This document shows, one piece after another, positions 19,772 through 27,395 of a DNA stretch of 64,000 nt. Source of the DNA: Chloroflexota bacterium (GTDB lineage: Bacteria; Chloroflexota; Anaerolineae; Anaerolineales; Anaerolineaceae); assembly GCA_029561345.1 (NCBI GenBank), contig JAKQJC010000016.1:101159-165158 (forward strand), in the 5' to 3' direction. The position numbers and the translations under genes were made by a program. Within the stretch, counting starts at the first letter, position 1. Every line of letters begins with the position of its first letter. Below the pieces are notes generated by a model. That model saw nothing but the letters and a program-made list of their open reading frames with translations, ran no database searches and was not told the DNA's origin.

Positions 19772-19800
19772 CAGGGAGCGCCGGAAATTGCGCCTCCCTG
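19772..19800 (-). terminator. probable terminator of the STAS-like gene
   Basis: A 7-bp CAGGGAG/CTCCCTG stem continued by CGC/GCG with one bulged base, followed on the minus strand by a T-rich stretch. It lies 36 nt beyond the stop codon. Confidence 0.55.
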
Positions 19801-19835
19801 GCAGTTCAAAATGCTGGAGGGCGTTCTGACCAGGT

Positions 19836-20231
19836 TCACTTATCCGGATCAATGCCCTGAACCAGCCAGGCTATGCCCACTTTCTCAAAATCCGGCGTGG
19901 TTGAGGCGTCCAGGTATCTTTCCCATTCATAAATGCCGGAAGCTTTAGCCAGTCGCTTGAACTGCATGGTGACCACGGCATTATGCAAAATCACCACCGA
20001 CCGGACCATGCCTTTGATTTTAAATTCCTTTTGCCCTTCCACCATATGCTGTGTGGTGGCGTCGTCGAGGGGTTTTAAGTCGCGCATGTCCACAAATACG
20101 CCAAATTGTTTAGGCAGCGGTCCGGAAAGCGCCTTTTTTGCATCCCTGACCCAGGCCTGCATCTCTTCTGCATTGATCATGCCTGAAAAGATGAGATGAA
20201 AACCGTAACTTGCTTTTTCAATCTTATACAT
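19836..20231 (-). CDS. STAS/SpoIIAA-like domain protein
   Basis: 131 residues, all one small alpha/beta domain. The order strand-helix-strand with FGVFVDMRDLKPLDD and RSVVILHNAV matches STAS/SpoIIAA-like single-domain proteins. The C-terminal YLDASTTPDFEKVGIAWLVQGIDPD is a tail I recall from a family of uncharacterised bacterial proteins. STAS domains usually bind nucleotides or partner kinases, but no anti-sigma or kinase gene is nearby. AAGGAGG is 5 nt before the ATG, an excellent start signal. Confidence 0.7.
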   Translation of the reverse strand: MYKIEKASYGFHLIFSGMINAEEMQAWVRDAKKALSGPLPKQFGVFVDMRDLKPLDDATTQHMVEGQKEFKIKGMVRSVVILHNAVVTMQFKRLAKASGIYEWERYLDASTTPDFEKVGIAWLVQGIDPDK

Positions 20232-20561
20232 GACAGCCTCCTTCTAAATAAACCATTTTCAAAGAAGCTGGATTAGATTTAGTTTTTTACTGGAAGATAT
20301 TTTCATTATGCGCTGATGCGTAATGAAAGTCAACAGGTGGTTATGATTTTTTGCAGCCATTCAAACAGTCAATTAAACTGGCAGTGCCGAAAAAATGGCT
20401 TAAGAAGATCAGCTAACCTGCTCTCTGCGCGGTTTGACAATGTGAGATCAGGAACAGCTGTATGACACTGACAAACGCTCAGCCAGCCGGGCTAATACCG
20501 CTGGCTGAACATTTGCCCAAAAACATCTCAAAATAGTTAGCACATCTGGTCAGAATCGTTG
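20232..20561. other. divergent intergenic region between the STAS-like gene and ssb
   Basis: About 330 bp, AT-rich, with no gene supported. It contains TTGACA at about 20434-20439 with no well-placed -10. It should hold the promoter of the leftward STAS-like gene. Confidence 0.4.
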
Positions 20562-20567
20562 TATAAT
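20562..20567 (+). promoter_or_regulatory. -10 element for the ssb operon
   Basis: Perfect TATAAT preceded by TG three bases upstream; the -35 is weak. The start would be near 20574, giving an unusually long leader of about 210 nt before ssb. Confidence 0.55.
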
Positions 20568-20580
20568 ATTATTGCAAACC

Positions 20581-20600
20581 TGGATGCTCTCCAGCATCCA
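20581..20600 (+). other. hairpin at the 5' end of the ssb leader
   Basis: TGGATGCT and AGCATCCA pair perfectly around a 4-nt CTCC loop, about 7 nt after the predicted transcription start. No T run, so a stabilising or regulatory 5' structure rather than a terminator. Confidence 0.5.
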
Positions 20601-20679
20601 CACCCGGCAGCACATACTTGTCAGGTGTAACAGAGATTGTTCCATCCAGGTTCATTCAAACCCAGGAGGTATGTTGAGC

Positions 20680-20769
20680 ATGATTTTGACGCATTGTATT
20701 GGTTCAACCTGTTTTCCAGCCCCCCGCTCAAAGCGGTTCGGTTTTATTTTAATCCAAATCCACCCGTAA
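20680..20769 (+). other. possible 29-codon leader ORF upstream of ssb
   Basis: An ATG follows AGGAGG (20664-20669) by 10 nt and opens 29 codons ending 18 nt before ssb. The Shine-Dalgarno is better than that of ssb itself. The peptide (starting MILTHCIGSTCF) has no known family, so it could be a translated leader, or chance. Confidence 0.25.
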
Positions 20770-20787
20770 TTCAGAAAGGACCCCCCC

Positions 20788-21210
20788 ATGTATCACACCC
20801 TTATCATTGTCGGCAATCTGGGCAAAGAGCCTGAAATGCGCTACACCCCCAACGGCCAGGCTGTCACCAGCTTCAACGTCGCTTCCAACCGCCAGTACAC
20901 CGCCAACAACGGCCAGCTGGTCAAAGAAACCATCTGGTTCCGCGTTTCCGTGTGGGGCAAGCAGGCCGAAACCTGCAGCCAATATCTGCACAAGGGCAGC
21001 AAGGTGCTGATCGAAGGTCGCCTGACCCCCGATCCCGTCACCGGCGGGCCCAAAACCTACACCAAGAAAGACGGCGGCGCCGGCGCTTCCTACGATGTGA
21101 GCGCCAGCATGGTGCGCTTCCTCTCATCGCGCGGCGAAGGCGGCCCCGGCGGCGGCCCCGAAGATGTGGTGGTCGGCGGTGGCGAAGAAGAGAGCCCCAT
21201 CCCCTGGTAA
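20788..21210 (+). CDS. ssb: single-stranded DNA-binding protein
   Basis: 140 residues. The OB-fold starts MYHTLIIVGNLGKEPEMRYT and includes a conserved TIWFRVSVWGKQAE block; a short Gly-rich linker leads to the acidic tip EEESPIPW, which is how SSB recruits partner repair and replication enzymes. AAAGGA lies about 9 nt before the ATG. The downstream genes follow with gaps of 6, 2 and 10 nt, making SSB the first cistron of an operon with DUF3467, translin and a split Cas4-like nuclease. It may be the main SSB or an operon-specific one; the window cannot tell. Confidence 0.95.
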   Translation: MYHTLIIVGNLGKEPEMRYTPNGQAVTSFNVASNRQYTANNGQLVKETIWFRVSVWGKQAETCSQYLHKGSKVLIEGRLTPDPVTGGPKTYTKKDGGAGASYDVSASMVRFLSSRGEGGPGGGPEDVVVGGGEEESPIPW

Positions 21211-21216
21211 GCCGTT

Positions 21217-21528
21217 ATGAGCATGCAGCCCCCGCTGATTGAACTGCCGCCTGACCTCAAGGCACAATACACGAACATGGCGCGCATTGCCCACACCCCG
21301 GCCGAACTGGTCTTTGATTTTGCCCAGATCCTGCCGGGCAGCCGGGCCGGGCAGGTGCAGGCGCGCCTGATCATGTCTCCGGTGGGCGCCAAGCTGTTTT
21401 ATGCCGCGCTGGGTGAAAACCTGGCGCGGTATGAAGCAACCTACGGGCCGATTCAGCTCCCCGGCGACACCTCGCTGGCCACCGACCTGTTTCGCACCAT
21501 CCAGCCTCCTGAACCCCCAAAGGCATAA
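21217..21528 (+). CDS. DUF3467 family protein
   Basis: 103 residues. The pattern Y-N-M-A-R-I-A-HTPAELVFDFAQ-ILPG, then ARLIMSPVGAKLFYAALGENLARYE, is the DUF3467 signature. Function unknown; these small proteins are widespread and usually stand alone. Position directly after ssb (6-nt gap) and 2 nt before the translin gene suggests a role connected to nucleic acids, which is inference from context only. Confidence 0.88.
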   Translation: MSMQPPLIELPPDLKAQYTNMARIAHTPAELVFDFAQILPGSRAGQVQARLIMSPVGAKLFYAALGENLARYEATYGPIQLPGDTSLATDLFRTIQPPEPPKA

Positions 21529-21530
21529 CC

Positions 21531-22175
21531 ATGACGGATACCCTTGAAACCATTGGCGAGCGCATTCGCCAGAATTTCGAAACCCGCACCAAAGTGCGCG
21601 ACCAGGCCCTGGCCCAGGCCCGTCTGCTGACGCGCAACTCGGCCCTGGCCATTCGCGCCATTCACCGCTCGGAGAGCAACACCGCCCACACCCATCTGGA
21701 CGAGGCGCGCGCCCTGGCCGAAGCCCTGCGCAGCGGCCTGGCCGCCTACCCGGACCTTTACTACGCCGGTTACACGCAAGATGCCCTCAAGGAATTTTGC
21801 GAGGCCAGCATCACCTGCGCCATCATCGAAAACCAGCCCCTGCCCACCCCTGAAGAGCTGCGCATGGAATACGCCACCTATATGAACGGCCTGGCCGAAG
21901 TCGGCGGCGAACTGCGCCGCCGCTGCATGGATATCCTGCGCCAGGGCTATTCGCAGGAGGCCGAGCGCCTGCTGGGCTGGATGGATGAGATTTACCTGCT
22001 GATGGTCACCCTCGATTACCCCGATGCCATCACCAACGGCCTGCGCCGCCAGACCGACCTGGCGCGCGGCATTGTGGAACGCACCCGCGGCGACCTGACC
22101 ATCAGCCTGCGCGAGCAGCACCTGGAAAACCGCCTGGAGCAGCTCAGCCAGCAGCTTTCAGACAACCAGGCTTAG
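21531..22175 (+). CDS. translin family protein
   Basis: 214 residues, all-helical. The blocks LAIRAIHRSE, YAGYTQDALKEFCEA, GELRRRCMDILRQG, DEIYLLMVTLDYPDAI and the late RTRGDLTISL match translin/TRAX. In eukaryotes translin binds single-stranded DNA/RNA as an octamer and with TRAX forms the C3PO RNase; archaeal and bacterial members are less studied. The Glu/Asp residues that make TRAX catalytic cannot be assigned from sequence alone, so this may be a binding rather than cutting subunit. It sits between DUF3467 and the split nuclease. Confidence 0.85.
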   Translation: MTDTLETIGERIRQNFETRTKVRDQALAQARLLTRNSALAIRAIHRSESNTAHTHLDEARALAEALRSGLAAYPDLYYAGYTQDALKEFCEASITCAIIENQPLPTPEELRMEYATYMNGLAEVGGELRRRCMDILRQGYSQEAERLLGWMDEIYLLMVTLDYPDAITNGLRRQTDLARGIVERTRGDLTISLREQHLENRLEQLSQQLSDNQA

Positions 22176-22185
22176 GACCTTAGCC

Positions 22186-22425
22186 ATGCGCACCATCCGG
22201 GCCTCTGAAATCGGCTCCTTCATTTATTGCCAGCGCGCCTGGTGGTACCAGCGCCAGGGCATTGAATCGTCGAACCAGGCCGAATTGAGCATGGGCAGCG
22301 AAATGCACGCACAGCACGGCCGGCAGGTGTTTGTCGCCGGCTTGCTGCGCGTGGCCGGCGTAGCCCTGCTGCTCATCACCCTGGCCCTGGCCGCCGCCGG
22401 CATCACCTCTCTGCTGCTGCAATGA
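22186..22425 (+). CDS. N-terminal half of a split, membrane-anchored Cas4/Dna2-type PD-(D/E)XK nuclease
   Basis: 79 residues. Residues 1-48 match the start of Cas4-like nucleases: RASEIGSFIYCQRAWWY with the first iron-sulfur Cys (Cys15), then a G-x-x-x-H motif (His41/His44) corresponding to nuclease motif I. Residues about 50-78 form one hydrophobic helix ending the protein. The next ORF begins at an ATG overlapping this stop (ATGA) and carries the rest of the nuclease. The catalytic and iron-sulfur residues are therefore divided between two polypeptides that would have to associate. A simple frameshift of a longer gene is possible but the overlap is a regular coupling type. Confidence 0.75.
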   Translation: MRTIRASEIGSFIYCQRAWWYQRQGIESSNQAELSMGSEMHAQHGRQVFVAGLLRVAGVALLLITLALAAAGITSLLLQ

Positions 22426-22940
22426 GCCTGCTGCTTTGCGCCATTCCCGTTCTCATCCTCTCGCTGCTGTTCTTCTGGCAGTCGGGGCGGCAGCGCCGCG
22501 CCGCCGGACTGCCCGGCGGGCGCATCATCTACACCGACACCCGTGCCTGGGAAGAGGTGAGCAAGCCGCTCTACGATGCCGCCCTCGACCTGACCGGCAA
22601 GCCCGACTACATTGTGCAGGAAGGCCGCCAGATCACCCCGGTGGAGGTGAAAACCGGGCGCACCCCTTCAGAGCCTTACGATTCGCATATCTTTCAGCTG
22701 GCCGCCTACTGCCTGCTGGTGGACCGCACCCTGCGCATCCGGCCCAAAATGGGCGTGCTCAGCTACCCCAACCGCACCTTTGCCGTGGATTACACCGCCG
22801 AGCTGGAGGCCGCCCTGATGGACCTGCTGGCCGAAATGCGCATTCAGGAGCGGCGCGATGAAATTGAGCGCTCGCATGACGACCCGGCGCGCTGCGCCCG
22901 CTGCGGCTACCGCCAGGTCTGTGACCAGCGGCTGAGCTGA
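22422..22940 (+). CDS. C-terminal half of the split Cas4/Dna2-type nuclease
   Basis: 172 residues. One membrane helix (about 2-20) precedes a cytoplasmic domain with PD-(D/E)XK motifs: Asp62 in KPDYIV, Glu75 and Lys77 in PVEVKTG, and Gln92/Tyr96 of the QxxxY motif. The tail CARCGYRQVC supplies three Cys (158, 161, 167), the usual C-terminal iron-sulfur ligands of Cas4/AddB-type nucleases. The missing fourth Cys and the His motif are in the upstream protein. Membrane topology would put both globular halves on the cytoplasmic side, joined by a two-helix hairpin split at its outer loop. No CRISPR or cas genes are nearby. Confidence 0.8.
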   Translation: MSLLLCAIPVLILSLLFFWQSGRQRRAAGLPGGRIIYTDTRAWEEVSKPLYDAALDLTGKPDYIVQEGRQITPVEVKTGRTPSEPYDSHIFQLAAYCLLVDRTLRIRPKMGVLSYPNRTFAVDYTAELEAALMDLLAEMRIQERRDEIERSHDDPARCARCGYRQVCDQRLS

Positions 22941-22947
22941 AATAGGC

Positions 22948-22953
22948 TATAAT
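22948..22953 (+). promoter_or_regulatory. -10 element for leaderless nadK
   Basis: Perfect TATAAT ending 6 nt before the nadK ATG at 22960, with no Shine-Dalgarno between. This predicts transcription starting at the A of ATG. Confidence 0.6.
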
Positions 22954-22959
22954 CAGATC

Positions 22960-23829
22960 ATGGTCAACCAGCCCGTTCCCCGCAGTGTTTTTATCGCCGT
23001 GCATCCCTTTGTGCACCAGGCCGCTGTTGAAGCGCGCGATGTGGTGCAGATGCTGCAGGACGGCGGCCTGCACGTGGTCAGCGGCACCTTCGATGACGAG
23101 GCCATGCGCGCCCGCGTGCGTGCCCGCGAATTCGATATGGTGGTGGTGATGGGCGGCGACGGCACCATGCTGCGCGCCGGACATCTCTGTGCCCCGCTGG
23201 ATATTCCCGTGTTGGGCATCAACATGGGGCATTTCGGCTTTTTGTATGAACTGCAGCGCGCCGATTGGATGAATTCGCTGCCCCTGCTGCTGCAGGGCGA
23301 TTACTGGCTCGAGCGGCGCATGATGATGCGCGCGGCTTTCTGCCGCGGCGCCAGCACCCTGGGCCAGTGGGAGGTGCTCAACGATGTGGTGGTCTGCCGC
23401 GGGCAGTATGTGCGCCCGGTGCAGCTGCGCGCCTTTGTCAACGGCGGCCTCTTTGCCTCCTATGTAGCCGACGGCCTGATCGCCTCTACGGCCACCGGCT
23501 CCACCGCCTATGCCCTGGCGGCCGGCGGCCCCATTCTGCCCCCTGACCTGCGCAACATCCTCATGGTGCCGGTGGCCCCCCATCTTTCGGTGGACCGGGC
23601 GGTGGTACTGGCCGAGGGCGCAGCGGTGACCATCGAGGTGGTCTCGGCCAACCAGGCGGTGCTGAGCGTGGACGGCCAGCCGCCCATTGTGCTCGATAAC
23701 GGCGACCGCGTGGAAGTGACTTCCAGCGCCCACAGCCTGCCCCTGGTGCGCTTTCAGGATCCGGGCTATTTTTACCGCAATCTGACCTCGCACATGGAAC
23801 AAAATCCTCTCTTTGGTGCCAGCAAATGA
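22960..23829 (+). CDS. nadK: NAD(+) kinase
   Basis: 289 residues, typical length. GGDGT (residues 65-69) is the catalytic/nucleotide motif, followed by INMGHFGFLYE and the C-terminal STATGSTAYALAAGGPI that binds NAD. It phosphorylates NAD to NADP in the cytoplasm. The ATG directly follows a -10 hexamer, so this gene probably has its own leaderless transcript even though it lies 19 nt behind the nuclease gene. The next gene overlaps its stop codon. Confidence 0.96.
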   Translation: MVNQPVPRSVFIAVHPFVHQAAVEARDVVQMLQDGGLHVVSGTFDDEAMRARVRAREFDMVVVMGGDGTMLRAGHLCAPLDIPVLGINMGHFGFLYELQRADWMNSLPLLLQGDYWLERRMMMRAAFCRGASTLGQWEVLNDVVVCRGQYVRPVQLRAFVNGGLFASYVADGLIASTATGSTAYALAAGGPILPPDLRNILMVPVAPHLSVDRAVVLAEGAAVTIEVVSANQAVLSVDGQPPIVLDNGDRVEVTSSAHSLPLVRFQDPGYFYRNLTSHMEQNPLFGASK

Positions 23830-24395
23830 ACGAAACCGCAACCGAACCGACCCAACCCGAAGTTTTTACCTGCGTGAACCACCCCAAGGTGGAAACCAGC
23901 CTGTTCTGCAACCGCTGCGAGCGGCCCATCTGCCCGAAGTGCGCCGTGCTGACCCCCACCGGCTACCGCTGCAAGGAGTGCATTCGCGGCCAGCAGAAGG
24001 TCTTTGAAACCGCCCTGCCGCGCGATTACGTGATTGGCCCGCTGATCGCCGTGATCCTTTCAGCCATCGGCGCCCTGATTGCCAATGTGATGGGCTTTTT
24101 TGTGTTCATCATTGCCCCGCTGGCTGGCTTTGCCATCGCCGAGGCGGTGCGTTTTGGTGTGGGCAGGCGCCGCAGCCGCAACCTGTTCATCATTGTGGCG
24201 GGGGCCACCGCCCTGGGCGCGACCCTGCAGCCGTTTTTTACGCTGGGCATGCTGCTGCTTTATATCATTGCCAGCGGCGAAGGCCTGACCGGCTTCTCGC
24301 CGATCGCCCTGGTTGGCCTGATCTGGCCAATGGTCTATGTTTTTCTGGTCACCTCCACCGTGTATTACCGTCTGACAGGAATTCAAATTCGCTAA
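23826..24395 (+). CDS. B-box zinc-finger membrane protein
   Basis: 189 residues. The N-terminal 45 residues carry Cys/His pairs (CVNHP, CNRCERPICPKC, YRCKEC) forming a B-box-type zinc finger. Four membrane helices follow (about 68-180), separated by a short Arg-rich loop. Such B-box fusions are common ahead of rhomboid-like or short multipass domains in Gram-positive-type bacteria; the membrane part here lacks rhomboid catalytic motifs. Function unknown. Translation is coupled to nadK by an ATGA overlap, and recN follows after 6 nt. Confidence 0.75.
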   Translation: MNETATEPTQPEVFTCVNHPKVETSLFCNRCERPICPKCAVLTPTGYRCKECIRGQQKVFETALPRDYVIGPLIAVILSAIGALIANVMGFFVFIIAPLAGFAIAEAVRFGVGRRRSRNLFIIVAGATALGATLQPFFTLGMLLLYIIASGEGLTGFSPIALVGLIWPMVYVFLVTSTVYYRLTGIQIR

Positions 24396-24401
24396 AAGCC
24401 T

Positions 24402-26135
24402 ATGCTGAGTGAACTGCGTATTGACCAATTTGCCATCATCCAGCACCTTGAATTGAGCTTTGAGAAGGGGCTGACCATTTTCACCGGTGAAACCGGCGCG
24501 GGTAAATCCATCATCCTTGATGCCATTGAAGCCATTCTGGGCTGGAAGGTGGATCCTTCGCTGATTCGCGCCGGGGCCGAGCGCGCCAGCATCGAGGCCG
24601 TGTTCCGGCTCGAAGGCGCGGCCGGCGCAGCCGTGCGCGAAATTCTGGAACGGGAAGACCTGGTGGATGACAACCCGGCTTTTGTCACCCTGGCGCGCGA
24701 AATGCGCCGCGAAGGCCGCACCACCGCCCGCATTAACGGGCGCAGCGTCAGCACGGGGCTGCTGCGCGAGGTGGGGGGCCTGCTGGTGGATATCCACGGG
24801 CAGTCGGAGCATCTTTCATTGTTGAATGTCAACCAGCATCTCGACCTGCTGGACCGCTTTTCCAGCACCAGCCGCGTGCTGGAAGATTACCGCGGCCTTT
24901 ACCGCCGCCTGCAGACGGTGCGCCGCGACCTGGCCGAAGTGCGCCAGGCCGAGCAGGATGCCGCCCGCCGCGCCGATTACCTCAGCTACCAGGTGCAGGA
25001 AATTGAGGCCGCCCGCCTGCAGCCCGATGAGGAAGAAGAACTGCGCCAGGAACGCAACCGCCTGGCCAACGCCGAGGGCCTGGCCAGCCTGGCCCGCCAG
25101 AGCGTGCAGCTGCTCGACGAGGGCGACCCCGAGTCGCCGGCCATCAGCGACCTGCTGGGGCAGCTTTCGCACGCCATCAACGGCCTGACGCGCATTGATC
25201 CCAGCCGGGCGGTGTTCAGCGAGCAGGCCGAAACCCTGCTGGCGGTTGCCAGCGACCTGGGCCGCGACCTGGCCGATTACCTTGAAAGCATTGAGTTCAA
25301 CCCGCGCCGCCTTGAACAGGTGGAAGACCGCCTTGAACTGATTTACAACCTTAAACGCAAATACGGCGGCAGCCTTGAGGCGGTGCTGGCTTCGGCTGAG
25401 AAGGCCCGCGCCCAGCTGGATATGATCATTCACGCCTCTGAACGCATTGCCGAACTGGAGACCGCCGAGAAGCACCTGCTGAAAGAGCTGGCCGTGCTGG
25501 GGCAGCGCCTTTCGGCGCAGCGCAAACAGGCTGCCCAGGTGATGCAGACCGGCATTGAGAACGAACTGGCCGATTTGAAGATGGCCGGGGCGCGCTTCAG
25601 CGTGGATTTCCAGGTTCAGCCCGACCCCAACGGCCTGCCGCTGGACGGCATGACGGCCGCCTTCGATGCCAGCGGCTTTGACCGGGTGCAGTTCCTGATT
25701 GCCCCCAACCCTGGCGAAGGCCTGAAGCCGCTGGTGAAAATTGCCTCGGGCGGCGAAACCGCGCGCCTGATGCTGGCCTTGAAAAACGTGCTGGCGCGCG
25801 CCGATACAATTCCAACCCTCATTTTCGATGAGATTGACCAGGGCATTGGCGGGCGCGTGGGCCTGGTGGTGGGGCACAAGCTGTGGCAGCTTTCGCTGGC
25901 CCACCAGGTGCTGTGCATCACCCACCTGCCGCAGCTGGCCGCCTACGGCGACGCCCATTACCGCGTCACCAAGCAGGTGAGCGGCGGGCGCACCTCCACC
26001 GTGGTGGAAAACCTCAGCGGCGAAGTGCGCGAGCAGGAGCTGGCCCAAATGCTGGGCGGCATCAGCGCGGGCACCCTGCATTCGGCGCGGGAAATCATGG
26101 AAATGGTGCGCGAGGCCCAGCAGCACAAACCATGA
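24402..26135 (+). CDS. recN: DNA repair protein RecN
   Basis: 577 residues, standard size. SMC-like architecture: Walker A GETGAGKS at residues 29-36, long central coiled-coil arms (about 150-370), ABC signature ASGGETARLMLALK, and Walker B LIFDEIDQGIGG with an ITHLPQLAA switch histidine. RecN acts in double-strand-break repair on the nucleoid. The start ATG is 6 nt after the previous stop. It is followed by glycosyltransferase genes with ATGA overlap, so the repair gene is transcribed with envelope genes. Confidence 0.96.
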   Translation: MLSELRIDQFAIIQHLELSFEKGLTIFTGETGAGKSIILDAIEAILGWKVDPSLIRAGAERASIEAVFRLEGAAGAAVREILEREDLVDDNPAFVTLAREMRREGRTTARINGRSVSTGLLREVGGLLVDIHGQSEHLSLLNVNQHLDLLDRFSSTSRVLEDYRGLYRRLQTVRRDLAEVRQAEQDAARRADYLSYQVQEIEAARLQPDEEEELRQERNRLANAEGLASLARQSVQLLDEGDPESPAISDLLGQLSHAINGLTRIDPSRAVFSEQAETLLAVASDLGRDLADYLESIEFNPRRLEQVEDRLELIYNLKRKYGGSLEAVLASAEKARAQLDMIIHASERIAELETAEKHLLKELAVLGQRLSAQRKQAAQVMQTGIENELADLKMAGARFSVDFQVQPDPNGLPLDGMTAAFDASGFDRVQFLIAPNPGEGLKPLVKIASGGETARLMLALKNVLARADTIPTLIFDEIDQGIGGRVGLVVGHKLWQLSLAHQVLCITHLPQLAAYGDAHYRVTKQVSGGRTSTVVENLSGEVREQELAQMLGGISAGTLHSAREIMEMVREAQQHKP

Positions 26136-27388
26136 CCGCGCTGCCGCAGGTGCTCATTCTCAGCGGGGTCAGCGGCGACACGCGCCGCTACCGCGCCCTG
26201 CACCCGGTGCAGCAGCTCAGGCTGGCCGGTGTGCCCTGCGCTTCGGCGCACCTCACCAGTCCCAACCTGGAGAAGGCTTTCGAGGCCGCCGCCGTGATCA
26301 TTTTGCACCGCGCCGCCTGGGACAGCCGCCTGGAAAGCCTGGTGCGGCGGGCGCAGCAGCGCGGCGCCCTGGTGCTGGGTGACACCGACGACCTGGTGTT
26401 TGACGCCGCCGCCTTCAAATGGATTGATTCCCCCGATTTTAAAGACCCCATTCGCGCCCGGCTGTACCGGGCCGAAATGCTGCGCCACCGCCAGACCCTG
26501 GAAGCCTGCGGCACGGTGATCACCTCCACAGAGTACCTTTCAGGGCAGGTGCAGGCCCAGCTCGGCAAAACCGCGCCGGTGCACCGCAACGCCTTCAGCC
26601 TCGAAATGCTGGCCTGCGCCGAGGCGGCGCTCAAAGCGCGCCCGGCGCACCCGGGCCGCCTGGTGGCGGGCTATGCCAGCGGCACCCCCACCCACGACCA
26701 CGATTTTGCCCTGGCCACCCCGGCCCTGCAGGCCGCCCTGGCGCGCCACCCGGAGCTGGAACTGTGGCTGGTGGGGCCGCTGCAGCTGGATGAGAGCTGG
26801 AACGCCCTGCTGCCGCGCGTGAAGCGCTGCAGCTTTGTGCCCTGGCGCAGCCTGCCGCAAACCCTGGCGCAGTTCGATATCAACCTGGCGCCCCTGGCCA
26901 TGGATAACCCGTTCTGCCAGTCGAAGAGTGAAATCAAGTTCATGGAGGCCGCCCTGGTGCAGACACCGACCATTGCCAGCGCCACCCCGGCCTTTTGCCA
27001 TGCCATTCGCAGCGGCGAAAACGGCTTTCTGGCGCGCAGCAGCGGCGATTGGGCCGCCGCGCTGGAGGCGCTCATCAGCCAGCCGGAACTGCGCGCCAAC
27101 ATGGCCCGCCAGGCCCGCCAGGATGTGCTGGCGGCCTACGCCCCGCAGCGCATGGGACGGCAGCTGGCCGCGCTGATTGAGCAGGCCGCCGGGCGCCCCC
27201 TGTGGCCTGAAGCTGAGCTGCGGCCGGCCGCCCCGCCGGAAGCAGCGCTGGATGCCGCCTGGGAGGCGCATCCAACCGGGGCCGAACGCGCGCTTTACAC
27301 CCTGCGCCGCCGCGGCCCGCTGACCCTGCTGGGGCTGGGCTGGGTCTTTTTCCGGCGCCTTGCCGCGCCGATTTTTCCTTTCCGGTAG
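26132..27388 (+). CDS. glycosyltransferase (GT-B fold)
   Basis: 418 residues from the ATG overlapping the recN stop. The C-terminal half has the GT4-type donor site: CQSKSEIKFMEAALVQTPTIAS, where a Glu in a K-x-x-E arrangement usually contacts the nucleotide sugar, then GENGFLAR. The N-terminal half contains LVLGDTDDLVFD, seen in some GT4 relatives. No N-terminal membrane helix; a hydrophobic/aromatic tail may bind the membrane. Substrate unknown. Next comes a GT2 gene 7 nt later, suggesting a common glycoconjugate. Confidence 0.82.
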   Translation: MTALPQVLILSGVSGDTRRYRALHPVQQLRLAGVPCASAHLTSPNLEKAFEAAAVIILHRAAWDSRLESLVRRAQQRGALVLGDTDDLVFDAAAFKWIDSPDFKDPIRARLYRAEMLRHRQTLEACGTVITSTEYLSGQVQAQLGKTAPVHRNAFSLEMLACAEAALKARPAHPGRLVAGYASGTPTHDHDFALATPALQAALARHPELELWLVGPLQLDESWNALLPRVKRCSFVPWRSLPQTLAQFDINLAPLAMDNPFCQSKSEIKFMEAALVQTPTIASATPAFCHAIRSGENGFLARSSGDWAAALEALISQPELRANMARQARQDVLAAYAPQRMGRQLAALIEQAAGRPLWPEAELRPAAPPEAALDAAWEAHPTGAERALYTLRRRGPLTLLGLGWVFFRRLAAPIFPFR

Positions 27389-27395
27389 GCGGGAC

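Noticed and set aside
19601..19852. 83-codon frame between kbl and the STAS-like gene
   Set aside because: It covers the kbl promoter and the terminator-like hairpin, has no ribosome site and no recognisable sequence.
20434..20464. TTGACA-containing promoter at 20434
   Set aside because: The only -10-like hexamer (TATGAC) is about 21 bp away, too far for a usual sigma70 promoter.
22186..22940. Simple frameshift or sequencing error explaining the split nuclease
   Set aside because: The ATGA overlap is the same coupling used throughout the window, and the split falls exactly between two membrane helices; kept as an alternative but less likely.
25883..26131. Upstream extension of the glycosyltransferase after recN
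   Set aside because: The extension lies entirely within recN in another frame; the ATG overlapping the recN stop gives the normal family start.
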